Assembly: GCA_900473185.1 (NCBI GenBank)
Contig: UCKU01000029.1
Span: forward strand, 107,665 to 171,664
From: Hyphomicrobiales bacterium
GTDB taxonomy: Bacteria; Pseudomonadota; Alphaproteobacteria; Rhizobiales; Rhizobiaceae
DNA: 64,000 bases
Reading direction: 5' to 3'
Part shown: positions 26,339 through 34,588 of the stretch, in pieces
Numbering within the stretch: the first letter of the stretch is position 1
Layout: each line of letters begins with the position of its first letter
Notes under the pieces: model-generated
What the model saw: only the letters and a program-made list of their open reading frames with translations
Told to the model about the DNA's origin: nothing
Database searches by the model: none
Position numbers and translations under genes: made by a program

Positions 26339-29300
26339 ATGGTTCATCAGGGCAACGATCATCAAGATGCTTCATCCGCAACTACAGAGGAAGAGCCGGA
26401 TCGTCGCGGAGGTGGGACTGGTCTCGCGGGCGGGACTGAGCTTCATGCAAAGGCGATGGTGATCGCCGCTGCCCACCTCCTACGAGGGACAAGGATTGGT
26501 TGGCTAAACAAGGTCATCGACGACACCCCGGTCGCTATAACGGCAGAGACGGGAGGACCCGGAGATGATATCGGCCTCGAATTGGCAGGGGGCGAAAAAG
26601 TCGAGGTTCAGTCGAAGAAAAACCTGCAGAAGGGGGACGATCTTTGGGGCGCACTCGAGGGACTCGTCGACGGCATTGCCAGAAAGAAAATCGATTGCGG
26701 AATTCTACTGGTCAACGGGGAGTCAAGCGGCAACATTCGGGACAAACTTGCGCAGGACATCGTCAAGATCGGTCAGGGCGTTGAAGGCTCGCTCAGCGAA
26801 ATTGGCGGCGAGTGGCTTGCCAGGCTGAAAGCAACGGGCCGGAATCCGGCGCATTGCGCGTCCCTGCGGATTGTCACCATTCGCGTGTCCGATACCGATG
26901 GAGCGGACCGGCGGAACGCCTTGGAAGCAATGCGTTGGGTCTGCCTAAAAGAGGAAGATGCGGAGCACTCCCTCAATCACCTTTACGAGGATGCGATAAC
27001 CCTGATGAAAGCGAGGGGACGGTGGACCTTGCCCTCAATCGTCAGACTTCTTCGGGCCGCCGGCATTGGATTGCGACACGACGAGACTCCTTCGGGAATG
27101 ATCGTCAAGCTCGCTACCTGGGTGGAAGCTATCCACGGAACGATTCATCTTCCGGCGGCCGTCGCGAAGCTTAAGGTGGCTGCGATGCTGCCGCCAGTCG
27201 TTTTTCCCTTCGATCTCTCTGTACCCAAAACACGGGACCCATTGACTGCATTGTTCGAGTATCATGAACGAGACGAGCACGATTCGGACACGGCGATGTT
27301 CAATGGTGAATGGATCGGGCGCTTCCATCGGTTGAATGTTATCGTCGCCGGACCAGGCATGGGAAAATCTACGCTCGCCCAACGCTTGGCCTGGGAATAC
27401 GCAAGCGACACCATTCCGGTTCTGATCGTTTCGTTGAAACGCGTTGCCGCCTTGTTAAAGGGTGGCTGGTCTTTTTCTGACTCATTGTTCGCGCACGGCT
27501 TGGACGGAGCGCATATCTCTGCTTCAGACTTCCGCCGCTATGCGATTCGTCGGTTCGTCTTGATAGCCGATGGATTGGACGAAGCGGGCCCACTTCACGA
27601 CGAAGTCGCCAGAAGGCTCGAGGCTTTCGCTGCTGGTCACCCAGGCGCGACGATCGTCGTCACGACCAGGCCCATTGGCTATGATACGAGGCGACTTGCC
27701 GACTGGCGACATTATCGCCTGGATGCGCTGGGCGACGATAATCCCGAAGGCAGCCTAGCCGATTTGATCGTTGCAGCGGGAGGGGCTGATAAAGGCGACG
27801 AGGCACTAAGACAACAAATCAAAGACGAACTATCGTCCGTTGGTGCCAGGAGAGCGATCGCTGCACGGCCCTTAATGCTTGGAATGGCCGCTGCCCTCAT
27901 CATCCGGGATAAACGCCTTCCCGATACCAAGACGAAACTCTACGAGGCGATGATCGACCTTTTCGAGGCTCGCGACGCCGAGGGCAGGGGCGTTGTGAGC
28001 TCGAAGGTTGCGGAGCGTGTCCTCGACATTCTCGGGTGGGAGCTTACGGGCAATCCGATCCAGAGCTGGGGCGATACCGAAGCAAAGATCCGTAGCCGCC
28101 TCGCCAATGAACTCGGCTTGCCGCCACTAAGTGCGGCGGAACGGTTCGAGCAAAGTCTGTTGCATTGGGAACGCGCCGGAGTAGTCGAGAAACTCAACTT
28201 CGAGAACAGAAGATTGCTGACGTTCGTCCACAAAACCTTCGCGGAGTTCGCCGCCGCCCGGTTTTTAGTCGCAATAGGACCGGGCTGGCGTCAGGAAGCC
28301 GAACGGATCATCGACGCACCTGAGTACCAGGAGGTGATAGCGTTCGCGGGTGGGCTTGGGCTCGGCAATGAACTCGCACAGCTTTACGTGGATCGGTGGC
28401 GCTCGGGTGGAGCAGGTCAAATCGAGCGCGCGCTGGAGCTCGCAGGGGACCGGGACGCCGAAGTAGATGCCAGTAAGGCCGTCGAGTTGGCCACGATCGC
28501 CTTTACTATAATCGCATCAGGTTCGACAGACAGATTTTCCATTGGTGCCGCTCTCGCAGCATTGGCAAAGAACCGGCCGGATTCGGTAGGTCCCCTAGCT
28601 GCACAACGGCTGGAAGACAACAATGTGAGTGTCCGTCTCGTTGCCTGGGCTTGCGCGGTGAATGCAGGAGCGGAGTTCTACGATCCTTCCCGGCTTAAAC
28701 ATGTGCTCGGAACGCTTAAACTGGCGATCAAGCCAGCAAAGTACAGTTTCAAGGGGCTTTTCCCTCCGCATCAAGCCAGTACCGATGTGGATTTATTGCA
28801 GTCCATCGCGATCGCGACATTAAGAGCGCAGCCAGTGGGGCATATGATTGAATTCGTCGAAAGCTATTTCTCCGCTGTGCCGTTCACCAACATGGGCTTC
28901 ATTGGAAAAATCGAGGCCGTGCTGCAGGCTCACGGCTTGAGCCGCCAACATCCGCATAATTTACGGCAGCCATCTGTCGACGCGATTGCAAGTTTTCTCC
29001 AACCCAACGAATGGACCCAGGCCGCCAATAAGGCCATGCGGGCGATAGCTGAGGCCATCTTGGATGGAAGCTCGGCGTCGCCCAAACAGATGGACCACGA
29101 ACCACGACGGCTGTTGCAGTTCAGCGCGCTCACCGCCCTCGTCGGCTTTGCTGAGGTTGAAGCCAGAGACGTTTATAAATGGGAATCGGCATATGACAAA
29201 GCCGCGGTGCGTGAAGCCGTAATTGCGGTGGTTCGCCTGTCAAAGATTGACGCGGTCGACCTAGCCGTAGAAGCCCGAAGTATCATTTCCAGGTTAGACC

Positions 29301-29665
29301 GGAACCCACACATACCGCTCGTCTTCCAGCTTGGGCAGGCTGATATTTCCAAGCCCGATTGGTCACGTGCAAGTTCTCTGGGGCTCGATCGAAATCTCGT
29401 AGAGAAAGCGTTTCATCACGGATCTCGGTGGCTGACAATTATTGCCGCCAATCTGCTCGCCAATATGCCAGCGTCAACCGGCGAATGCGTGCGCCTTCTG
29501 GCCGACTCGAGCGGCGACACACTCTTTTATGCGTCTTCTGTCGTAAGTGCAGTTGTCGATGTTCCGACTTCGCGCGCAATGCTTCAAAACCGATCGCAAG
29601 AGCGCCCTTATGGTGTCGAACATTTGCTGATGGTGCTGAAGAAACTGGATGAGAGTTCTTTGTAA
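26339..29665 (+). CDS. NACHT/STAND NTPase with N-terminal PD-(D/E)xK-like nuclease domain (Avs/bNACHT-type defence protein)
   Basis: The ATG at 26339 follows GGAGGG at ten bases. The 1108-residue protein has three parts. Residues ~31-150 begin GGTELHAKAMVIAAAHLLRG and contain DDIGLEL ... EKVEVQSKKNL. The Asp and the E-x-Q-x-K pair match a Mrr/Cap4-like (DUF4297-type) nuclease core. Residues ~335-500 are a NACHT ATPase: Walker A VAGPGMGKSTLAQRLA, Walker B FVLIADGLDEAG and the sensor TIVVTTRPIGYD. The remaining ~600 residues are helical, HEAT-like repeats, usual for sensor ends. Such proteins act as anti-phage sentinels that oligomerise on a viral protein and release nuclease activity. It is a solo gene next to an integrase relic. 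The trigger is unknown. Confidence 0.85.
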   Translation: MVHQGNDHQDASSATTEEEPDRRGGGTGLAGGTELHAKAMVIAAAHLLRGTRIGWLNKVIDDTPVAITAETGGPGDDIGLELAGGEKVEVQSKKNLQKGDDLWGALEGLVDGIARKKIDCGILLVNGESSGNIRDKLAQDIVKIGQGVEGSLSEIGGEWLARLKATGRNPAHCASLRIVTIRVSDTDGADRRNALEAMRWVCLKEEDAEHSLNHLYEDAITLMKARGRWTLPSIVRLLRAAGIGLRHDETPSGMIVKLATWVEAIHGTIHLPAAVAKLKVAAMLPPVVFPFDLSVPKTRDPLTALFEYHERDEHDSDTAMFNGEWIGRFHRLNVIVAGPGMGKSTLAQRLAWEYASDTIPVLIVSLKRVAALLKGGWSFSDSLFAHGLDGAHISASDFRRYAIRRFVLIADGLDEAGPLHDEVARRLEAFAAGHPGATIVVTTRPIGYDTRRLADWRHYRLDALGDDNPEGSLADLIVAAGGADKGDEALRQQIKDELSSVGARRAIAARPLMLGMAAALIIRDKRLPDTKTKLYEAMIDLFEARDAEGRGVVSSKVAERVLDILGWELTGNPIQSWGDTEAKIRSRLANELGLPPLSAAERFEQSLLHWERAGVVEKLNFENRRLLTFVHKTFAEFAAARFLVAIGPGWRQEAERIIDAPEYQEVIAFAGGLGLGNELAQLYVDRWRSGGAGQIERALELAGDRDAEVDASKAVELATIAFTIIASGSTDRFSIGAALAALAKNRPDSVGPLAAQRLEDNNVSVRLVAWACAVNAGAEFYDPSRLKHVLGTLKLAIKPAKYSFKGLFPPHQASTDVDLLQSIAIATLRAQPVGHMIEFVESYFSAVPFTNMGFIGKIEAVLQAHGLSRQHPHNLRQPSVDAIASFLQPNEWTQAANKAMRAIAEAILDGSSASPKQMDHEPRRLLQFSALTALVGFAEVEARDVYKWESAYDKAAVREAVIAVVRLSKIDAVDLAVEARSIISRLDRNPHIPLVFQLGQADISKPDWSRASSLGLDRNLVEKAFHHGSRWLTIIAANLLANMPASTGECVRLLADSSGDTLFYASSVVSAVVDVPTSRAMLQNRSQERPYGVEHLLMVLKKLDESSL

Positions 29666-29788
29666 TTGCCCGACTTTCGAACATTGATCGGCATAGTGGA
29701 CCTGCAATTGTCCGTGGTCTGGAGCTCGGGCACGAATCTGATCGGCCCAGCGTATCGGCGGGCTGGAAGGCGTGACGTTTGTCGATCT

Positions 29789-30055
29789 CTGTAGGGATTA
29801 CTCCAGTTCCGAGAAGCAACAAACGCAGAACAGCTTGACCAAACGTTCACTGGCTTGGGCGAACAGAAGGCTGCCACCCAAAAGCAGGTAGAGGTCGTAG
29901 AAGACGAGCTGCAATGTACGCAATCGCTCGTAGAACGTGGACTGATTAATCGATCGGACTATACCGAACTGTTGCGCATTGTCGCCGATCTGCTCGGCAT
30001 GGCAGGATGGAATCATATTCGACCCCGCCCCACCAGTGGCTTTGCTCAGGCTCAC
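29789..30055 (+). pseudogene. HlyD-family periplasmic adaptor fragment
   Basis: An in-frame stretch without a start reads FREATNAEQLDQTFTGLGEQ, KAATQKQVEVVEDELQ and TQSLVERGLINRSDYTELLR, then IVADLLGMAG. This is the coiled-coil hairpin of HlyD/PrsE membrane-fusion proteins of type I secretion (LxxLY.rgLvnrsrl...). Both lipoyl halves and the membrane anchor are missing. It is a remnant of a secretion gene, perhaps once serving RTX proteins like that at 4879. Confidence 0.5.
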
Positions 30056-30164
30056 GAGAAAAATAGACGTAACGCCTTCTGAAGCGAGATATAGAACTGA
30101 AGGCGCCTGTTAGCGCCGCGGTTCGAAGCGGGAGCACGTATGGCCGGTCTCGTTATAACCGCAG

Positions 30165-31133
30165 CTAATCCAGCTTTGCGCACACATTGAGACGCTCTTC
30201 GCCGCCCCAATCTTTGAAGAGCTTGGCGCCTTCGCGATCGATGTCATCCTGTGTGAACTTACCACCGGTCTTCGGCCTTATGTCGTCAGCGGGAAAGGTG
30301 ATGTACTGGACGCGGCCCCGATGGAGTTTCTTTATCTCATCGTAGGTCTCGGTCCCGGCAACCTTTATCCCGCTCAGATAGGAAGTGAGCGCAATCGTAC
30401 CTTCGCCGATACCTTCCGGCGGCCCCCTGTCCCCATTAATGGCGAAGGCGATCCGGCCGGACTCGACATCCCTGACAATGACGAGGTCGCCGTCATCCGT
30501 TTTGATACCGCCTGCTCTCCAATCGACCTTTAAGGGCAGGACCACAGCCCTGTATGTCAGACTATCGAGATAACGTCCTTGGTCGCAGGCATCTTTTGCA
30601 GGATCTACCGAGATTGACGTCTGGGAGATGAAATAACCCGCGAATGGCTTGATGGTGTTCAGGCAGGGAATAACACGACCTAGGGCGGCGTCGTGCCTCC
30701 AGGGAATTATGTCCCTGGTTTTTATGACAGCATGACCGGACGGATTGTAGTTGGAATCTCGAGCATCCTCGAAGGACGTAATAAATGTTTCATAGCAGGC
30801 ACCATGCCGATCTTTAGGGTCATCACCGCACGTAATTCGAACCCCTTTCGCGTCGTAAAGCCGGTTGATGGCATTGGCTATGTTGTTAAACGCCAGTCCT
30901 TTTTTTGCGGTAGGGTCATCCGGATGATAGGAGCGCGGTGTGCCGTCGGTATTCACCGCCATGTCGGCGGCGTAATAGAGCGAGCGCACTTTGTGCGTGG
31001 AGGCATAGATCTTGGTGTGTTGATCGTCGCGATGTGTGTCGATTTGCGTCATATTGCACAAGTCGGCTGTCAGCGCGGGTGACGAATAAAGACCGAGCTG
31101 TAGAAGCACAACGGTCGCTCTAAGTCGCTTCAT
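30165..31133 (-). CDS. secreted GH75 chitosanase-like protein
   Basis: The start is the ATG at 31133, preceded by GGGGAG; a TTG lies two codons upstream. The 322-residue product has a signal peptide (MKRLRATVVLLQLGLYSSPALTA). It resembles GH75-type chitosanases in order: YYAADMAVNTDGTPRSYHPD, YFISQTSISVDP, LTYRAVVLPLKV, DLVIVRDVESGRIAFAINGD, and RGPPEGIGEGTIALTSYLSG, where chitosanases have a GD-GP-IGEaS block. Members hydrolyse chitosan-like polymers, but catalytic residues cannot be assigned with certainty. It lies 27 bases behind a lipoprotein gene on the same strand, so both may act at the cell surface. Confidence 0.55.
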   Translation of the reverse strand: MKRLRATVVLLQLGLYSSPALTADLCNMTQIDTHRDDQHTKIYASTHKVRSLYYAADMAVNTDGTPRSYHPDDPTAKKGLAFNNIANAINRLYDAKGVRITCGDDPKDRHGACYETFITSFEDARDSNYNPSGHAVIKTRDIIPWRHDAALGRVIPCLNTIKPFAGYFISQTSISVDPAKDACDQGRYLDSLTYRAVVLPLKVDWRAGGIKTDDGDLVIVRDVESGRIAFAINGDRGPPEGIGEGTIALTSYLSGIKVAGTETYDEIKKLHRGRVQYITFPADDIRPKTGGKFTQDDIDREGAKLFKDWGGEERLNVCAKLD

Positions 31134-31160
31134 GGTCAAACTCCCCTTCTTGCAAGCTGC

Positions 31161-31913
31161 CTAGGATGCAGCGCCATTGATCACAACCTTTGAGACGCAG
31201 GCGTCGAGCGTTGTTGCCAAACTTTCGGGTGTCGAAAACATCATGGGCTTTCCGCTATGTTTGTCGGCGTCGTAGGCTTTGGCGGCGTCCACAATGTCGC
31301 GGTAGCTCGGCGCCTGCCGCGCCAATCGTTTCCTCAAATCGAGCCTGATGCGATTAATCGCATCATCGACAAGCCCAGCAGCGGTGGCTTGGACCGCAGG
31401 GTCGGTAGATCTGGCGGCGCTAGCCACGCAAAGCATCCCTTCGGCTGCATTGAGCAGGTGCTGAGCCGACTCGCTCGGTTTCGCATAGTTGCGACCAGCG
31501 GCGATCATAGCCGCGCTTAGGCCGGCTCCCTTCAGGAGATTGACGTTGGCGTCATAGAGAAGAGCTCCCGCTGCCACCCCAGCGCTCGATATGATACCGA
31601 GCGCGGCAAGATCTTCAGTGCGAGAAGCATCGTCGGCCAATCGCATATACTCCCCAGCGAGAGCAGCAGCATAATTGGCGCGCCCGGCAAAAGAAGGACC
31701 AACATCAATTGTGGGGCAGCTAAAGGTATTCCTGCATGCGGCCTTCTGTATTGATGGATCCGAATTTCGGATCCGAATATTTAGTTCAGATTGTCCAACA
31801 TCACCGGCGCCGACACAGCCGCTTAAAGCAACTGAACACGCCACGAGAACTGAAAGATGCACAGATTTACTCCACGCGGCACGTACCGCATGGCCAACAA
31901 AATAGAACTGCAT
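31161..31913 (-). CDS. predicted lipoprotein of unknown function
   Basis: The ATG at 31913 has GGGGCG at suitable distance. The 250-residue product begins with about 20 polar residues, then a hydrophobic stretch ending in the lipobox LVACSVALSGC (lipidated Cys ~33). It would be anchored to the outer or inner membrane facing the periplasm. Downstream there are Ala-rich helices (LAALGIISSAGVAAGALLYD) and a conserved-looking CVASAARSTDPAVQ segment. No family is recognised. It is likely co-transcribed with the chitosanase-like gene. Confidence 0.65.
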   Translation of the reverse strand: MQFYFVGHAVRAAWSKSVHLSVLVACSVALSGCVGAGDVGQSELNIRIRNSDPSIQKAACRNTFSCPTIDVGPSFAGRANYAAALAGEYMRLADDASRTEDLAALGIISSAGVAAGALLYDANVNLLKGAGLSAAMIAAGRNYAKPSESAQHLLNAAEGMLCVASAARSTDPAVQATAAGLVDDAINRIRLDLRKRLARQAPSYRDIVDAAKAYDADKHSGKPMMFSTPESLATTLDACVSKVVINGAAS

Positions 31914-32148
31914 TTTTTAACGCCCCCCGGCCACTGTCGCCCCAATGAATTTCTTGAAAAAGGCACCCCACGACAGTACTCGGTAGAATTGCACGGCAAA
32001 TGTAATTTGCCTATACCTTGTGCGCAAAAAAATGCTTTGCCTTTTTGCTGGATATTTCCGTCACCGTTTTGAGAATAGATCGCGTAAGATCGCTCAGAAG
32101 TAGCTAGCGGATGCCCCTGGGCGAACCGGGCTTTGACATCCTGAGAGC
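31914..32148. other. intergenic between the lipoprotein and protease-operon genes
   Basis: AT-rich with no coding frame supported. It probably contains the promoter of the lipoprotein/GH75-like pair. No clear hairpin. Confidence 0.4.
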
Positions 32149-33024
32149 CTAAATGACGATGTCGAGATCCACGACAGCGCGCGGCGCAAATTTGTAGTAT
32201 CGCGGAGGCGATGCGACCTGAACGGACGAATCGCCCCGTTTGTCGCCCACGGCCTGAATGGCATAGGTCTTGTCAGGCTCGACGACATATCCGCCGTTCT
32301 GCGGAAACCGATTGAGATTGCGCATCAAGAGCTCCTTGAGGGCCGGCCGCCGAAATTTGACCGAACCGGCTAGGGCGAATGGAGCGATGCCATCTGGAGC
32401 GGCATCGATCTTTTGCACGCTGACTTGAACCGGACCGTCAACCGTCCTGCATGTCACTGATACTGAAATCCAGGCCTCGTCTTGTGCAGGTTTGGTTGTT
32501 GTCTCCGTATCCCGGTTGCTCCTGAAGCCAAGGGCGTACATCATGTTATGAACACCACTGCTGCCTCCGGCCAGCACCAAAGCCGTGATGAGCTTCGACA
32601 ATGTGTCGGACGTGTTTGTGACTTCATTTTGAAGGCTTGCTGCAACGGTGGCAGCATCGGCGCTCGAATTTGGAAGGCTGAAGGCGGCCATCAGGCTCGC
32701 AAATACATCAAGCTTGAAATAGAATACGACGATCGCCGAGATCACGATCATGACGATGGTCTTCACGCCCTTTGTGTCGAAATAGGCGAGAAAGACGCGC
32801 CAGTTAAAGATGACCGCAAATGCGCTCTCCAAAACAACGGCGGTCACAAAGAGCATGGTGAGCGATTTGGCAGATGCCGTATAGACCAGGTTCGACAACC
32901 CCAGTGCCGGCGTTGCTTCGTCCGCCGCCCATGCGACGTCGGCCATAGCCGCCATATAGAGTACGGCCACTATGAACGCGGCACTCGCAGCATGACGCAG
33001 GTATCGTACGTTCATTCTTCCCAT
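32149..33024 (-). CDS. membrane protein of the protease/MBL operon
   Basis: The start is the ATG at 33024 or, with a closer GGAAGA, at 33015; upstream residues overlap the MBL gene and are rejected. The ~291-residue product has an N-terminal hydrophobic segment resembling a signal sequence (AAFIVAVLYMAAMADVAWA). It also has membrane helices LTMLFVTAVVLESAFAVIFN and TIVMIVISAIVVFYFKLDVF, and a further one at KLITALVLAGGSSGVHNMMY. A soluble C-terminal beta-rich domain of ~130 residues (ISVSVTCRTVDGPVQVSVQK to YKFAPRAVVDLDIVI) follows. No family is recognised. It follows the MBL gene by 19 bases. A membrane-attached effector, sensor or pore partner is possible. Confidence 0.65.
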   Translation of the reverse strand: MGRMNVRYLRHAASAAFIVAVLYMAAMADVAWAADEATPALGLSNLVYTASAKSLTMLFVTAVVLESAFAVIFNWRVFLAYFDTKGVKTIVMIVISAIVVFYFKLDVFASLMAAFSLPNSSADAATVAASLQNEVTNTSDTLSKLITALVLAGGSSGVHNMMYALGFRSNRDTETTTKPAQDEAWISVSVTCRTVDGPVQVSVQKIDAAPDGIAPFALAGSVKFRRPALKELLMRNLNRFPQNGGYVVEPDKTYAIQAVGDKRGDSSVQVASPPRYYKFAPRAVVDLDIVI

Positions 33025-33043
33025 CGGAGATTTCCCGGACGCG

Positions 33044-34588
33044 TCACGCAATGTCGAACTCCACCCAAAGCGGCGATCCGGAACGGACTGCCTGCAACGA
33101 GCCGGTCGGGGTCTGCAGGGCAGGGGGGAAGGCACCGGTACCCAACCATGCGTCGTCCGCGCGCACCGTTCGACCGCTCGTCTTCTTCTCAAGTGCGTCG
33201 AGGATGCCGTGGAAGGGCATCTCGCCCCATCCGACTTTCTTCGCGTCCTTCTGGTTCGTCGGAATGAATGCCGATAGATCGGGACTGGTCATCAGCTCCA
33301 ATCCCTTGGCTTGTGCAGTCGCGTTTTGGCTGCCGTGATGGCCCACCTTGTAATAGACCGTTCTCGCCAGAAGATCGGACCCGGTCACGGAGTTTGCTCC
33401 GATATCCCATTTTAGGCTTTGCCAGCTCAACCAGCTTCCAATCTGCGCATCGGCGGCAAAGAACATAACGCGCCCTGTCTTGGTATTCTCGAAGGCGAGG
33501 ACGACGCTGGTGTTGTTGGTCTGGTCGTCAAGCTGCATTGCAAGCGTCGAGCTCATGGCAAGCCAGTCGTGGTCGATACGCCGCCAGGATTGGTCCACTA
33601 GATTGGAATCCACCGGCTTTCGTTGTCGCTTGGTGCGTGGCGGCGCGGGTAGCTGACCGCTATAATGTTGCGCAAGGAAAGATACAGCAGCGCGATCGAG
33701 CTCGCCATCCGCTTCAGCCGACATCAGGCTACCGAGAGGAAGTCCAACATTCCAATCGAATGGCGCGGCTGGATCGTCGACGAATTGATCACCGGCCATG
33801 GTCAGAGCGAAGGAGCCTTGCAAGGCAGCTGCAATCGGCGCGGCCGAAGCGCTTGCAAGTGAATACATTTCCGACTGCCGGTCGGTGACCTTCAAAAGAG
33901 CAGCATCGCGCGGAGGCCCGAGGACATAGATCCTCAGGTCATCCAGACCGGGGATGGTCGGCCGCAGCGTGCCGGGTTCGAGATAGACGGGGGGCTGTGT
34001 CTTGGCGAGTTTTCCCGCCTCGTCGCGCATCCTGCGAACCCGTTCCCCCTTCACGCCAAAATTGAACCCAAGGATACTCTGAACCCCGTCCCGGACGTTC
34101 GCCATATACCCGTCATTCCCGCCAACCGCTGAAAGGCGTTGACTGGCTTGGCTGAGCAGGGCAAGCGCTTGCCCCTTGAATTTGTCGAGCTGTCTTGCTT
34201 GCGGATCCGCGGGGTTTTCGGTCCAGCCCATCCAGACTTCGCCGATTTCTGCGAACTGCGCAAACTTATCGGCGGCTGAGAGAAAGCCGGAAACATGATC
34301 GACATGTTCATGCGTCACGACAAGCACGTCGATCTTCTTGGTGACGCTCAAAATGTCTGAGACGATCGCGTTTATCGTTGCGGGGCCGCCGCTGACGGAA
34401 CTATGGACGCCGCAATCGATCAGCATGAAAAAGTCGTCGAGTTTGTCGCGTTTAATGCGGATCAGGTGGCAGTCACCGAGACCCTGGCAATAATGTCTGA
34501 CCGTCATGACGGGTGCAACGGGATCAACTGCACCTGCCCTTGTTCCGTGGCCGGTCGCAGTCGCCTTGTGTGTTGGTGTCTTAGCCAT
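33044..34588 (-). CDS. MBL-fold hydrolase (ComEC-like metallo-beta-lactamase domain), 514 residues
   Basis: The ATG at 34588 overlaps the end of the protease gene by eight bases (ATGGCTAA), so translation is coupled. No signal peptide. The metal site is clear: VTHEHVDHVSG at residues ~92-102 (HxHxDH), a later Asp in MFFAADAQIG, and KVGHHGSQNAT, which resembles the last metal ligand of ComEC/Rec2-type MBL domains. These MBL proteins hydrolyse nucleic acids or other phosphoesters with two zinc ions. The domain is interrupted by a ~200-residue insert (residues ~150-350). Its coupling to a double protease is unusual. Confidence 0.85.
   Translation of the reverse strand: MAKTPTHKATATGHGTRAGAVDPVAPVMTVRHYCQGLGDCHLIRIKRDKLDDFFMLIDCGVHSSVSGGPATINAIVSDILSVTKKIDVLVVTHEHVDHVSGFLSAADKFAQFAEIGEVWMGWTENPADPQARQLDKFKGQALALLSQASQRLSAVGGNDGYMANVRDGVQSILGFNFGVKGERVRRMRDEAGKLAKTQPPVYLEPGTLRPTIPGLDDLRIYVLGPPRDAALLKVTDRQSEMYSLASASAAPIAAALQGSFALTMAGDQFVDDPAAPFDWNVGLPLGSLMSAEADGELDRAAVSFLAQHYSGQLPAPPRTKRQRKPVDSNLVDQSWRRIDHDWLAMSSTLAMQLDDQTNNTSVVLAFENTKTGRVMFFAADAQIGSWLSWQSLKWDIGANSVTGSDLLARTVYYKVGHHGSQNATAQAKGLELMTSPDLSAFIPTNQKDAKKVGWGEMPFHGILDALEKKTSGRTVRADDAWLGTGAFPPALQTPTGSLQAVRSGSPLWVEFDIA

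Noticed and set aside
26165..26381. Small minus-strand frame overlapping the start of the NACHT gene
   Set aside because: It is a shadow of the integrase relic in the wrong frame and has no ribosome site.
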